DNA of 64,000 nt from Scybalosoma faecavium (GCA_018716135.1 DVKG01000006.1:124001-188000); one strand, 5' to 3'; shown: positions 8,877 to 18,288, counted from the first letter of the stretch. Made by a program: numbers and translations. Notes: generated from the sequence alone by a model not told the origin.

Positions 8877-8943
8877 AATATCCTCTCGGAATTATTTTAG
8901 CATTAATTACCATAAAGCGCAATGCCATTAATAGGACATAAGA

Positions 8944-8975
8944 AAGCCGCGTCGGAATTTTCTCCGGCACGGCTT
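8944..8975. terminator. Probable terminator after the TepA-like gene
   Basis: AAGCCG (8944-8949) pairs with CGGCTT (8970-8975), with additional CGG/CCG pairing inside. Minus-strand transcripts continue into a short T-rich stretch (TTTCTTAT). Moderate strength. Confidence 0.55.
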
Positions 8976-8984
8976 ATAAAACAA

Positions 8985-9629
8985 TTATTGCATCATAGAT
9001 TTCAGCTTTGCAAACGCATCCGACAGTCCGCCCACCGCGTCTATTAGTCCACATTCCACCGTCTGCGCTCCTATCAGCACTGTCCCCGTATCATCCGCCA
9101 TCATATCGGTATTGAACATCAGACTTTCAAAGCTATCTTTATCAATTTTAGAATTGTCGCAGACAAAACGTATTATTCTCTGCTGCATTTTCGTATAATA
9201 CGCAAACGCCTGCGGCACCGTTATGAACAGTCCATTCGTGCGCAGCGGATGCACTGTCATGCTCGCAGTAGGTGCAATAAACGAGAAATCTGCGCTGACA
9301 GCCAGCGGCACGCCTATGCTGTGGCCTCCTCCCAAAACCAAAGAGACAGACGGTTTGCTCATGCCTCTTATCAGCTCTGCTATTGCCAGGCCCGCTTCTA
9401 CATCTCCGCCCATTGTATTCATCAGAACCAAAAGGCCGTGAATATTGTCGTCCTGCTCAGCGTCCGTAAGCATTGGAATGACATGTTCGTATTTAGTCGT
9501 CTTGCTTTGCGGCGGCAGCTCATTATGTCCCTCTATCTGACCTATTATGTTTATTACTTTTATTCCATCTTTATTTTCTACTTCGCCGGTCTCGCGCAGC
9601 TCTTCTGCCTGATTGCTATCTTGGTTCAT
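8985..9629 (-). CDS. ClpP-class serine protease, TepA/YmfB-like
   Basis: Homologue of the ClpP-like protein TepA (YmfB), proposed to help protein translocation. Of 214 aa, the first 25 are an acidic, unstructured leader. The crotonase/ClpP fold then shows LLVLMNTMGGDVEAG (oxyanion-hole glycines) and LGGGHSIGVPLA with the nucleophile Ser. The following TASMTVHPLRTNG carries the His of the catalytic pair. An Asp should lie in the ESLMFNTDMMADDTGTVLIGAQTVECGLID segment, near where ClpP has it. Single-gene unit: a terminator-like hairpin lies downstream, and the next upstream gene on this strand, ntpD, ends in its own hairpin. GAGG is 9 bases from the ATG. Confidence 0.85.
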   Translation of the reverse strand: MNQDSNQAEELRETGEVENKDGIKVINIIGQIEGHNELPPQSKTTKYEHVIPMLTDAEQDDNIHGLLVLMNTMGGDVEAGLAIAELIRGMSKPSVSLVLGGGHSIGVPLAVSADFSFIAPTASMTVHPLRTNGLFITVPQAFAYYTKMQQRIIRFVCDNSKIDKDSFESLMFNTDMMADDTGTVLIGAQTVECGLIDAVGGLSDAFAKLKSMMQ

Positions 9630-9691
9630 TTGCTATACCTCGCTTTTTTGCTTAGTATGGCTTTATAGCTTTTAAAACATTCATTTAATTA

Positions 9692-9721
9692 AATAAACCT
9701 GCCCTATATAAACAGGGCAGG
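9692..9721 (-). terminator. Terminator of the V-ATPase operon
   Basis: CCTGCCCT (9698-9705) and AGGGCAGG (9714-9721) form a perfect 8-bp stem just downstream of the ntpD stop; minus-strand RNA then reads TTTATTTAATT. A second small hairpin (AAAGCTA/TAGCTTT, 9727-9749) overlaps the ntpD stop. Confidence 0.85.
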
Positions 9722-9745
9722 TCCCAAAGCTAGAGGGAGTTAGCT

Positions 9746-10372
9746 TTAGTTCATCATTTCTTTCGTCTTCATCAGACGAGTTAAATTGCCGCGCTCGTTC
9801 TCGTCGAGCTTCATAGTGATATATTTTATCGTTTCTTCCATCTGAGGTATCATTACATACTCCAGAGCGTTAACTCTGCGTCGTGTTTTTTCAATCTCGT
9901 CCGCAAGCATGTTGCACGTCTTCTCCAGCTGAGCAAGCTTCACCAGGCTGGGAAGAACAGACGCGAGCTTATCTACGGCAACGTCCAATTCCCCGACCGT
10001 TCCGAGCATACCATACGGGTAGAAGGAGTTAACTACCTCATGTTCCTCAAATTCGATCTTCGGGACGTTCACGCTCATGATGTTTTCAAGCGACACCTCT
10101 ATCTCACCTTTTCTCGCGGGAGCGAGCAGAGCGGCATTCATTTCTTCTTCGGACATTGAAAGGCTGGCCATTGTAAAGCTCGTCAGAGCGACGCCAAGTT
10201 CCTTTTCCACTTGCTCACGCAACGACTTATTCTCTCGAATAAGCTGCATGAAGCGGCGCACCATCTCGTCGCGCTTGTCCTTGAGCAGCTTGTGCCCCCG
10301 CGCGGCGACCTTGAGTCTGTTTTTCAGCCTCGTCAGCTCCATGCGCGTAGGGTTAACTTTCATAATAGCCAT
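9746..10372 (-). CDS. ntpD: V-type ATPase subunit D (central stalk)
   Basis: Central rotor axle connecting the A3B3 head to the membrane ring. The 208 aa are two long helices: the N-terminal MKVNPTRMELTRLKNRLKVA and the middle GHKLLKDKRDEMVRRF are diagnostic of subunit D, and the C-terminal helix (LEYVMIPQMEETIKYI) completes the coiled coil. It is last in the operon, 9 bases behind ntpB, with AAGGTGAT at the start codon. Length and composition are normal. Confidence 0.96.
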   Translation of the reverse strand: MAIMKVNPTRMELTRLKNRLKVAARGHKLLKDKRDEMVRRFMQLIRENKSLREQVEKELGVALTSFTMASLSMSEEEMNAALLAPARKGEIEVSLENIMSVNVPKIEFEEHEVVNSFYPYGMLGTVGELDVAVDKLASVLPSLVKLAQLEKTCNMLADEIEKTRRRVNALEYVMIPQMEETIKYITMKLDENERGNLTRLMKTKEMMN

Positions 10373-10381
10373 CTTATCACC

Positions 10382-11764
10382 TTAATCCTTCTTCTCCACC
10401 GGCATGAACTCATCGAGGTATTCATCTCTGATTCTCTTGAGCTCCGCTCTGGGCAGGATCTTCAGCAGATCCCAGCCGAGATCCAGCGTTTCTATAACGG
10501 AACGGTTGGTATCGTATCCCTGAGAAACATATCTCTTCTCGAATTCATCCGAGAATTTAGCGTAAAGCTTATCTACGTCGGAGAGCGCCGCCTCGCCCAG
10601 AATCTGTGACAATTCCTTCGCTTCTTTGCCTCGAGCGTATGCCGAGAAGAGCTGGTTCATCGTATCGGCATGATCCGGTCGAGTCTTGCCTTTGCCTATG
10701 CCTTTATCCTTCAAACGAGAGAGGCTGGGCAAAACGTCGATAGGCGGCGCAATGCCCTTATGGTAAAGCTCACGTGAAAGTATGATCTGGCCTTCCGTGA
10801 TGTAGCCTGTAAGGTCAGGAATTGGGTGTGTCTTATCGTCCTCAGGCATTGTCAATATAGGTATCTGTGTTATTGAGCCTTCCAAGCCTCTGATTCGACC
10901 GGCGCGTTCGTACATCGTCGCCAAGTCCGTATACAAATAGCCGGGATAGCCGCGGCGTCCGGGAACTTCCTTTCGCGCTGCGGAAATCTCACGCTGAGCC
11001 TCTGCATAGTTAGTGATGTCTGTTATTATTACGAGTACGTGCATACCCTTCTCATACGCCAGATACTCCGCCGCTGTCAGAGCCATACGCGGAGTTGCTA
11101 TACGCTCGATAGCAGGGTCGTCCGCCAGGTTTATAAACAAAACTGTTCTATCTATTGCACCCGTGCGGCGGAAATCCTGAATGAAAAAGTCCGCTTCCTC
11201 GAAAGTAATACCCACAGCCGCAAATACAACCGCAAACTTTGAATCTGCATTGAGAACCTTAGCCTGACGTGCAATCTGAGCTGCAAGTTGAGCATGAGGC
11301 AGACCTGAACCTGAAAACACCGGCAGCTTCTGACCGCGAACCAGCGTGTTCAGCCCGTCGATAGCAGAGATTCCCGTCTGGATAAACTCCGAAGGATATT
11401 CTCTGGCTGCGGGGTTGAGCGGTACGCCGTTTATATCCATGCGCATATCCGGTATTATAGCCGGGCCGTCATCTATGGGATTGCCCATGCCGTCGAATAC
11501 GCGGCCGAGCATATCGTACGATACGGAAAGCTCTATTCCATGTCCCAAGAACCGCGCTTTGCTCGTACTTATTTTCAAACCTTGAGATCCTTCGAAGAGC
11601 TGTACCATCGCCCTGTCTCCGTCAACCTCAAGTACCTTGCCATGGCGAATCTCGCCGTTTTCCTGTTCTATTTCCACCAGTTCGTCATATGTGACTCCCT
11701 GAACGCCTTCTACCAGCATCAGAGGACCTACAACCTCACGAATGGTGCGATATTCTTTTTGCAT
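10382..11764 (-). CDS. ntpB: V-type ATPase subunit B
   Basis: Non-catalytic nucleotide-subunit of the A3B3 head, 460 aa. It starts with the beta-barrel (REVVGPLMLVEGVQGVTYDELVEI). In place of a Walker A it has PVFSGSGLPHAQLAAQIARQ, the normal non-catalytic form. SIPGRRGYPGYLYTDLAT-like text appears as VPGRRGYPGYLYTDLATMYERAGR, and SRLKDKGIGKGKTRPDHADTMNQLFSAYA is the typical C-terminal helical part. A GGAG site precedes the ATG. It sits 25 bases downstream of ntpA, as in the Enterococcus hirae ntp operon. Confidence 0.97.
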   Translation of the reverse strand: MQKEYRTIREVVGPLMLVEGVQGVTYDELVEIEQENGEIRHGKVLEVDGDRAMVQLFEGSQGLKISTSKARFLGHGIELSVSYDMLGRVFDGMGNPIDDGPAIIPDMRMDINGVPLNPAAREYPSEFIQTGISAIDGLNTLVRGQKLPVFSGSGLPHAQLAAQIARQAKVLNADSKFAVVFAAVGITFEEADFFIQDFRRTGAIDRTVLFINLADDPAIERIATPRMALTAAEYLAYEKGMHVLVIITDITNYAEAQREISAARKEVPGRRGYPGYLYTDLATMYERAGRIRGLEGSITQIPILTMPEDDKTHPIPDLTGYITEGQIILSRELYHKGIAPPIDVLPSLSRLKDKGIGKGKTRPDHADTMNQLFSAYARGKEAKELSQILGEAALSDVDKLYAKFSDEFEKRYVSQGYDTNRSVIETLDLGWDLLKILPRAELKRIRDEYLDEFMPVEKKD

Positions 11765-11789
11765 AAATTTTCTCCTTTATACAGCGATA

Positions 11790-13541
11790 CTACACCAGAG
11801 CGCTGAGTTCATCTTTCATCTGCTGGTCGATTTCTGCAAAGCGCTCATCTACATTGTCCTCACTAACGTATTTTGCACGGCCGATAGCTTCTCGAACGGG
11901 CAAAGCCACTATTTTTGAGAAATCCGCACCTTTATCCAAAGCCTCGAGAGCAAGGTGATAGAAATTGAGCACCATATGAAGCATACCGGCTTGCTTTTTG
12001 CCGGAAGCGTATGTATCGACTTCGTGGAAGGAGTTCTGCTGCAAATAGTCCTCTCTCAAGGATCTGGCAGCTTCCATCTTCAGCCTGTCTCCAAGTGAAA
12101 GCGCGTCTATACCTACGAGCTGTACCACTTCGTTGAGCTCCGCTTCCTCTTGGAGAAGAGTCATAGCTTCCAGTCTCATTGCGCCCCATTCGGGATCAAT
12201 GTTATGGTCGAACCAGTCCTTCAACTGATCGTAATACAGAGAATAACTCGTCAGCCAGTCTATCGCAGGGAAATGACGTCTGTACGCCAGAGATGAGCTA
12301 AGCCCCCAGAATACTTTTACAATACGCAGCGTGGCCTGGGATACCGGCTCTGATATATCGCCTCCGGGCGGGGAAACCGCACCGATAGCAGAAACGCAGC
12401 CCTCTCTTCCGCCAAGGCAAATTACACTTCCTGCACGCTCATAGAATTCAGCCAGACGCGAGGATAGATAAGCCGGGTAGCCTTCCTCGCCGGGCATTTC
12501 TTCCAGACGACCTGACATCTCGCGCAGAGCTTCTGCCCAGCGGGATGTGGAATCCGCCATGATGGCGACTTTATATCCCATGTCTCTGTAATATTCTGCA
12601 AGCGTTATGCCCGTATAAATTGAAGCTTCTCGTGCGGCAACAGGCATGTCGGACGTATTCGCAATGAGCACCGTGCGCTTCATCAGCGGTTCTCCGGATT
12701 TAGGGTCTGCCAGCTCGGGGAACTCGTTCAGAACCTCAGTCATCTCGTTGCCGCGCTCGCCGCAGCCTACATATATAATAATATCTGCGTCTGCCCATTT
12801 AGCGAGCTGATGCTGAATAACCGTCTTGCCGCTTCCGAACGGACCGGGAATAGCCGCAACGCCGCCTTTGGCAACGGGGAACAGCGTATCAATAACTCGC
12901 TGACCGGTTATCATCGGCTCGGTGGGAGTCATCTTTGTCTTGTAAGGACGGCCTCTGCGGACAGGCCAGCGCTGTACCATGGCCAGTTCTTTATCGCCGC
13001 GCTTCGTGCTGAGCTTAGCGATAGTTTCTTTTACGTTGTATTCGCCCTCTTCTGCCATCCATGTTATCTCGCCTTCATCGTTCGGCGGAGCCATGATAAG
13101 ATGCTTTACCAGCGACGTCTCCTGAACCCAGCCCAGCTCGTCTCCGCCCGAGACCTTGTCTCCGACCTTAGCCGTCGGGTGGAAGAGCCACTTCTTTTCC
13201 ATATCTATTGCATCCGCTTCGATACCGCGCTCGATTCTGTTTCCTTGTGCTTTATAAATAATATCCAGCGGACGCTGTATTCCATCAAATATCGACTCGA
13301 TCAGTCCGGGTCCAAGAGTAACGGACAGCGGACCGCCCGTACCTTCTACCGGTTCGCCCGGGCCGATACCCGCAGTTTCTTCGTACACCTGAATAGATGC
13401 TTTGTCGCCGCGCAGCTCTATAATCTCACCTATCAGCTTATGATTAGAGACGCGAACGACGTCGTACATCGTACAGTCTGCCATGCCCTCCGCCATGACG
13501 AGCGGACCGGAGACTTTTACGATCTTTCCTGTACCTTTCAT
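11790..13541 (-). CDS. ntpA: V-type ATPase catalytic subunit A
   Basis: Catalytic ATP-hydrolysing/synthesising subunit, 583 aa. It has an N-terminal barrel, the A-subunit-specific non-homologous bulge (about 110-190, with MEKKWLFHP and GDELGWVQET), Walker A GPFGSGKT at 233-240, the GERGNEMTEV loop with the catalytic Glu, Walker B-region VAIMADSTSRWAEALREMSGRLEEMPGEEGYPAYL, and the C-terminal helices. Every signature is intact, so the enzyme should be active. It precedes ntpB and follows ntpG; AAAGG lies upstream of the ATG. Whether it makes ATP or pumps ions depends on conditions; many anaerobes use it as a Na+ or H+ pump. Confidence 0.98.
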   Translation of the reverse strand: MKGTGKIVKVSGPLVMAEGMADCTMYDVVRVSNHKLIGEIIELRGDKASIQVYEETAGIGPGEPVEGTGGPLSVTLGPGLIESIFDGIQRPLDIIYKAQGNRIERGIEADAIDMEKKWLFHPTAKVGDKVSGGDELGWVQETSLVKHLIMAPPNDEGEITWMAEEGEYNVKETIAKLSTKRGDKELAMVQRWPVRRGRPYKTKMTPTEPMITGQRVIDTLFPVAKGGVAAIPGPFGSGKTVIQHQLAKWADADIIIYVGCGERGNEMTEVLNEFPELADPKSGEPLMKRTVLIANTSDMPVAAREASIYTGITLAEYYRDMGYKVAIMADSTSRWAEALREMSGRLEEMPGEEGYPAYLSSRLAEFYERAGSVICLGGREGCVSAIGAVSPPGGDISEPVSQATLRIVKVFWGLSSSLAYRRHFPAIDWLTSYSLYYDQLKDWFDHNIDPEWGAMRLEAMTLLQEEAELNEVVQLVGIDALSLGDRLKMEAARSLREDYLQQNSFHEVDTYASGKKQAGMLHMVLNFYHLALEALDKGADFSKIVALPVREAIGRAKYVSEDNVDERFAEIDQQMKDELSALV

Positions 13542-13589
13542 TCGTTTACCTGCCTTTACTCAGTAAGCAAGCAGCAAGCTGCCCGCTAG

Positions 13590-13901
13590 CTAGTCAAAAA
13601 ATATGTTAGTTCCCACGGCTTTTTCGACATTCTCGGAGATTCTGGACATGCCGATTCCCAGCGTTCCTCTGTTCCCCGGGATGGGTATTATAGCCGGAAA
13701 GGGGGACGTTGCGTATGTGTTCACAGCTTCTTCCGCCATGGATACCGCCTGCTCTGTTACAAAAAGCACGGCATAGTCCTCCTTCGCTAACTTATGTATC
13801 GTGCGGCGAACCTCATCCGGATTCGTCACAGGAAATGTATCTATACCTAGAGCAGCAAAGCCTTTTACGCTCTGCTTATCTCCCACTACGCCAAGTTTCA
13901 T
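13590..13901 (-). CDS. ntpG: V-type ATPase subunit F (NtpG)
   Basis: Small Rossmann-like subunit that binds subunit D in the central stalk, 103 aa. Typical features are MKLGVVGDKQSVKGFAALGI, DYAVLFVTEQ and the C-terminal PAIIPIPGNRGTLGIGM. GGAGG sits upstream of the ATG. It lies between ntpC and ntpA, as expected. Confidence 0.93.
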   Translation of the reverse strand: MKLGVVGDKQSVKGFAALGIDTFPVTNPDEVRRTIHKLAKEDYAVLFVTEQAVSMAEEAVNTYATSPFPAIIPIPGNRGTLGIGMSRISENVEKAVGTNIFFD

Positions 13902-13936
13902 AGGCGCCCTCCTTCCCTCTTGGGGCTGCCCCGCAG

Positions 13937-14899
13937 CTACAGCAGCTTCGGAATCAAACTCTCAATTGCATCATTGGGTATTCCGTTGCTCTTCGCAACC
14001 ATAACCATATTAACCGCTGAAGTCTCGCGCTGCTTGCCCACCAGATACGCCATTACCGGCGATATAGAGAACATATCGTGCCTGGAATTCATGGAGAGAG
14101 AAATCAAATAATCGTCTCTCGCCTTCACAAGCTGCGCAAAGCTCCCTGTCTCGCGGTAGTATTCTATCGCTTCTGCGGGGTGATATTTACTTTCTGCAAA
14201 GAACGACAGCATCTCATCTTCGCTCATTTCAAACGCCCTGCGCATCATGGACAGCGGAATATCGCCGCATTCCATAAGCGCCTTATCCAGCATATCCTTG
14301 CCGCCGCCGATTCGCTTTATTCTTATAACCGCAGACATATTCGCATAATCAAAGTATGCCGCATAATAAGAATGTACGAAGTTTTCTTTCACCGCTTCCA
14401 ATCTGCGCTTTACTTCCTGCGAGTACGCTCTGTCCAGCGTCAGATCGACCAGAGATATATCAGGCCTGACAGTGAAAGCCTTATCCAGCTCTACAAGAGC
14501 CGCTGTCATCTCCCTGGGCAACGAACGGTACGATTTCTCTCGTATAACTTCCGTAAGAAACGTCGCGTTGATAGTGCCCGAAGGGACTATAGCATCTTCC
14601 GCCGATTTTCCAAGATATTCGGCCTTATATACACATTTAGCGTTATGATAATCGTATTGCAGAAAGAAGAGATCTGTCACACTCGGATCGGGAGAGATTC
14701 CGCGGATAAACGCATATGCGTCATTCAACTCGCGGCTTATGCACTGTTCGATCGGAGCTTCGGGATATCCGAAATCCCAAAGCTGCTTGAGCGCCGTCTC
14801 CGCCGTTGCGGCGGAGACCAGCAGCTTTATCTGATCTTTTTTAAGCAGCTTTTTCTCTCTCGACCTGACTCTCGTTGAAGCATAAGCATAACCGGACAT
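13937..14899 (-). CDS. ntpC: V-type ATPase subunit C (NtpC, d-type)
   Basis: Funnel-shaped subunit linking the central stalk to the NtpK ring, 320 aa. It starts with YAYASTRVRSREKKLLKK, the hallmark of archaeal/bacterial subunit C, and has the three helical repeats of the family (ELNDAYAFIRGISPDP; AYFDYANMSAVIRIKRIG; DYLISLSMNSRHDMFSISPVMAYLVGKQRE). The NtpE stop and the ATG here overlap as TAATG, implying translational coupling; GGAGGAG is just upstream, inside ntpE. Confidence 0.93.
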   Translation of the reverse strand: MSGYAYASTRVRSREKKLLKKDQIKLLVSAATAETALKQLWDFGYPEAPIEQCISRELNDAYAFIRGISPDPSVTDLFFLQYDYHNAKCVYKAEYLGKSAEDAIVPSGTINATFLTEVIREKSYRSLPREMTAALVELDKAFTVRPDISLVDLTLDRAYSQEVKRRLEAVKENFVHSYYAAYFDYANMSAVIRIKRIGGGKDMLDKALMECGDIPLSMMRRAFEMSEDEMLSFFAESKYHPAEAIEYYRETGSFAQLVKARDDYLISLSMNSRHDMFSISPVMAYLVGKQRETSAVNMVMVAKSNGIPNDAIESLIPKLL

Positions 14900-15477
14900 T
14901 ATTCTCCTCCAAACAACAGGTCGTGTACTCCCATTTCCAGCTTATCTCTCTGCTGACGCAATATAGACTCGAACGTGCAGCTAACCTGCATTCCTCCTGC
15001 GTTGTAGACAAAGCCGCCGTTCAGTTCTTTGTCCTCGCCTGCGAGCTTTATCCTTGCGCCGCTTTTTTCTTCAATCTGATCGAGCAGAGCTGAGAAGCAT
15101 CCTGAATACAGCGGAGCGACTGTTATCTCTCCGTCTCCCAGCGAGGCGCAGTCTTCCAGCAGCTTCAGCATCATATTTGCGTATTCCTGCTCGCTTATTT
15201 TAGTCAGCTTGACAGCTGCGGCTGCAAAAGCCGCGTCTATCATCTCGCGTTTTACAGCGAGCTGAGCCTTGCGCATTTCCAGCTCACATACTGCATCTTT
15301 GCGTCTTATCAGCTCCGCTGCGTCCTCCTGAGCTTTCGCAGCTATTGCCTCGGCCTGCTTTTCCGCCGCCTCGGTTATGCCTCGTGCGCTCTGCTCAGCA
15401 TCAGATCTGGCTTGAGCCAACGCAGTTTCCTTCTGAGCGGCTGCGTCGCTTAGTATTTTTTCAATGATTGTTGCCAC
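14899..15477 (-). CDS. ntpE: V-type ATPase subunit E (peripheral stalk)
   Basis: Peripheral-stalk subunit, 192 aa. The first half is a single Ala/Glu/Lys/Gln-rich helix (QKETALAQARSDAEQSARGI...) and the second a small globular domain (EYANMMLKLLEDCASLGDGEITVAP) that caps the A3B3 head. It starts with GTG, preceded by a strong AAGGAGG. The partner in the stalk heterodimer should be the small coiled-coil protein encoded at 18644-18955. It lies 15 bases downstream of ntpK. Confidence 0.9.
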   Translation of the reverse strand: MATIIEKILSDAAAQKETALAQARSDAEQSARGITEAAEKQAEAIAAKAQEDAAELIRRKDAVCELEMRKAQLAVKREMIDAAFAAAAVKLTKISEQEYANMMLKLLEDCASLGDGEITVAPLYSGCFSALLDQIEEKSGARIKLAGEDKELNGGFVYNAGGMQVSCTFESILRQQRDKLEMGVHDLLFGGE

Positions 15478-15492
15478 ACTGCATCCTCCTTA

Positions 15493-15960
15493 TCACAGAA
15501 GTATGATCAGCATGGAGATAAGCAGAGAGAATACAGCGTATGTTTCTACCATGATGACCATGGTTATAGCCTTACCTTGTTCTTCCGGACGAGTAGCGAG
15601 AACGCCTATGCCGGCTGCTGCGCATTTGCCCTGAGCGATAGCAGAGAGCAGACCTGCGATTGCGATCGGCATGCAGCCGCAGAAGTAAAGAGCGCCATCC
15701 GTTATGGAGATGTCTGCGCCGCCGCCGAAAAGACCTACCTGCATGAGCACGATAAATCCTACCAGCAGACCGTAAATACCCTGCGTACCGGGGAGAAGCT
15801 GGAATACCATCGCCTGACCGAACTTATCCGGCTCTTCACTTATAAGACCGGAAGCCGCCTGACCGGCTATACCTACACCCATAGCCGATCCGGAACACGC
15901 CAAACCAACCGCGAGCGCTGCACCTAAATATGCCAAAATCAGACCAAGTTGTAATTCCAT
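15493..15960 (-). CDS. ntpK: V-type ATPase c-ring subunit K, Na+-type ion site
   Basis: Proteolipid of the membrane rotor, 155 aa, four membrane helices in two hairpins (16-kDa form). Residues known to coordinate Na+ in Enterococcus hirae NtpK have clear equivalents: QLLPGTQG (Thr59, Gln60), AIAQGKCAAAG (Gln110) and MVETYA (Glu139). The Thr-Gln pair plus helix-3 Gln is the recognised Na+ signature, so Na+ is the predicted coupling ion (family knowledge; not shown here). Helix 1 has the Gly-rich GSAMGVGIAG. AGGAGG precedes the ATG. Confidence 0.96.
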   Translation of the reverse strand: MELQLGLILAYLGAALAVGLACSGSAMGVGIAGQAASGLISEEPDKFGQAMVFQLLPGTQGIYGLLVGFIVLMQVGLFGGGADISITDGALYFCGCMPIAIAGLLSAIAQGKCAAAGIGVLATRPEEQGKAITMVIMVETYAVFSLLISMLIILL

Positions 15961-15988
15961 ATTATAATTCCTCCTGAAAAAATCTGTT

Positions 15989-17920
15989 TTACTTTATCCT
16001 GAATACCCTCGTGCTGTAATCGAGAGGTTTAAACGGTCTGCCGCCGCCCTCGAAAAACTTGGTGAAGGATTCTATGTATTGCAGACGCATGGAATGAACG
16101 AATGCGCCCAAACCGCTGATAAACATGTTGAAAATATGTCCTACAGCGAATATTACTATAGCGAAGATCCAGCCTATTATTGCCATGAATCCGCCGCCGC
16201 CTGTGAGCATACCTGCGATCGTATTAAACACCATAGCGATAACCGACGTCGCAAGCGCCATACCAAAGATTCGGCTGTAAGAGAGTATATCGGAAATATA
16301 GGACGTTATGTCGTACCAGCTCGCAAGACCTCCTACGAACTTCTTTACTATTCCCTTCTTGTGTCTGCCCTGAGTGAACAGCAGGCCCAAAGCTCCAACG
16401 ATGACCATCACAACCGCTGCTGTGCTCAGCACGGATATTCCCGCGACAGAGCCCAGAGCAAACAGTACGATCGCAAGCATTATCAGGAACCACATGCCCT
16501 TGTCAAATATCATAGCCATCCAATCCTTCTTGCGAGCCGCCATATACATACCCATGACCAAAGCCACCATTATATGTATTATGCCTACTGCAATGCACAG
16601 TATCAGCATATTCAGCGCACTTTCTATCGGATTGAACAACGCAGCGTCTATGCCGAACAAATCGCCCATGTATCCGCCGAAGAGTATGCCCCAGATTATC
16701 GTCGAAAAGCTGCATATGAATATCATCATCGTAACTTTTCGAAACATTCCGTCAGGCTGTCTAAGCTTCAGCACTATCAACGAACCTATTGCGATTATCG
16801 CGCCATAAACAGCGTCGGAGAGCATCATGCCGAAGAAAATAAAATAGAACGGAGCCATTATGAACACCGGATCTATTCCCCTATACGCCGGAGTGTCATA
16901 CATTTCATCAACCGCTTCAAAAGGAGTCAGCGCGCTCTTATTTACTATAAGCGTCGGAGTATCATCCTCTTCTGTCGGATCGGTTATGTCAAGGTAGTAC
17001 GCTTCTGCGGCGTTTTGCAAAGCCGCCTCCAGCTTATCCGTTCCGTCAGCACGAACATATCCTTCTATAACATTTACCTTTTTCGTTTCTCCCAATTTCG
17101 CGAGTGCCGTCTCCCGCCTGAGGCAGTATTCGAGATGCACTTCATGCGCCATAAGTGTGACGAGCTTTTTGGCTTCCTCTTCAGCCACCTTCTCCTGAGC
17201 GAGCCTTTCTTCGCCGAGCTTCGCCAGATCGCTGTCGAGCTGTTTTATTCTCTCTGCCGGCGTAGCGTCTGCTTTTTCCAGGACTGCATCCACAACTCCC
17301 AACTCTTTGAGCGCCATGCGTTTTTCCTCTGCTACCGAATTGTGCATCAGCACAAATATCGGCTGGAGCTCGTTTGCAGAATTCATAAAAGTAATTTCGC
17401 ATAGCTCGTCGGAAATCTCTTTGATCTGCCGGATATTTTCTTTAGGCGCTATGCCGCAGAACGCAGTGACGTATTTGCTTTCGGATATATCCGTCAGCTT
17501 TACGTCGAGCTCGCTGAATTGCTCCAGCTGAGCCTTCAGAGACAATAGCTTCGCCGACTTTTGACGAATAGCATTAATATTCTCGTCTATGCTTTTCGCG
17601 CTCTGCATCAGCGCGTCTATCGCAGTGGCAGCGTCTTCATCCTCTTCTTTTAGCTTTGAGGCTGATATCTCCGGTCTTGGAGTTAAAAAGGACTTTTTGC
17701 TGTGGTCATAACGCTTGATCACGCCGATTGCGTATCTCGTCTCCTGCAGCTCACTCTCCAATCGCGATATCTCTGTGGAATTATCCTGTACACTCAGTTG
17801 TTCCTTAGGCTCAATTTGGGAGATTTCGGCTACGCCCGCCTCCTGCAAAGAGGCGAGAACCTTTCTGGCATCCTTTTTCATGACGATAGCGGATACCTTT
17901 TTCATCTCCACGATTGCCAT
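15989..17920 (-). CDS. ntpI: V-type ATPase subunit I/a (stator, ion channel)
   Basis: Membrane stator subunit, 643 aa. Residues 1-340 are the cytoplasmic arm (coiled coils around 90-120 and 210-250). From about 350 follow seven or eight membrane segments, beginning FIMAPFYFIFFGMMLSDAVYG. The essential arginine that faces the c-ring glutamate is visible in LSYSRIFGMALA (Arg550). The end (FTKFFEGGGRPFKPL) is the conserved family terminus. It is the first gene of the main ntp operon, with a 670-base AT-rich region upstream and AGGTGG about 12 bases from the ATG. Confidence 0.95.
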   Translation of the reverse strand: MAIVEMKKVSAIVMKKDARKVLASLQEAGVAEISQIEPKEQLSVQDNSTEISRLESELQETRYAIGVIKRYDHSKKSFLTPRPEISASKLKEEDEDAATAIDALMQSAKSIDENINAIRQKSAKLLSLKAQLEQFSELDVKLTDISESKYVTAFCGIAPKENIRQIKEISDELCEITFMNSANELQPIFVLMHNSVAEEKRMALKELGVVDAVLEKADATPAERIKQLDSDLAKLGEERLAQEKVAEEEAKKLVTLMAHEVHLEYCLRRETALAKLGETKKVNVIEGYVRADGTDKLEAALQNAAEAYYLDITDPTEEDDTPTLIVNKSALTPFEAVDEMYDTPAYRGIDPVFIMAPFYFIFFGMMLSDAVYGAIIAIGSLIVLKLRQPDGMFRKVTMMIFICSFSTIIWGILFGGYMGDLFGIDAALFNPIESALNMLILCIAVGIIHIMVALVMGMYMAARKKDWMAMIFDKGMWFLIMLAIVLFALGSVAGISVLSTAAVVMVIVGALGLLFTQGRHKKGIVKKFVGGLASWYDITSYISDILSYSRIFGMALATSVIAMVFNTIAGMLTGGGGFMAIIGWIFAIVIFAVGHIFNMFISGLGAFVHSMRLQYIESFTKFFEGGGRPFKPLDYSTRVFRIK

Positions 17921-18108
17921 TCTCGCTTCACCACCTATCTTCTTTTTGGTTTGTTTTATATAATGCGCAGTTTTCGCGCAAAATATCTAATTCTCAGTCA
18001 CCGTACATTATAATATGGTTTTTTCTGCTTTGCTTTAAAACCGCCTAAGCTTTTCGCATTATACTCAGGACGGTATCTTTATTTTAATTATAAATATATT
18101 TTTTGTTG

Positions 18109-18131
18109 AGAATGAGTATATAACTCATTCT
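18109..18131. promoter_or_regulatory. Inverted repeat in the ntp leader (possible operator or hairpin)
   Basis: AGAATGAGT (18109-18117) and ACTCATTCT (18123-18131) are perfect 9-bp inverted arms around a 5-base centre. It lies about 190 bases before ntpI with no T tract after it, so regulator binding or an RNA hairpin is likelier than a terminator. Confidence 0.5.
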
Positions 18132-18288
18132 ACATATCGTACGGTTTTCTGTGCATGTTTCACATTCATTTCCGAACTTTTCGTGATATTACACACAATG
18201 AATCTCACTTTTCTCATGCACTTTTTTATATGTAGCTATATAATTATCTATATGTTGTCTAAATTCTATAATATATTTCTTTAGTATT

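Noticed and set aside
16079..17404. 441-codon open frame antisense to ntpI
   Set aside because: It lies entirely within the intact ntpI gene. Its composition (Tyr-, His- and Arg-rich) is that of a reverse-frame artefact and no ribosome site is present.
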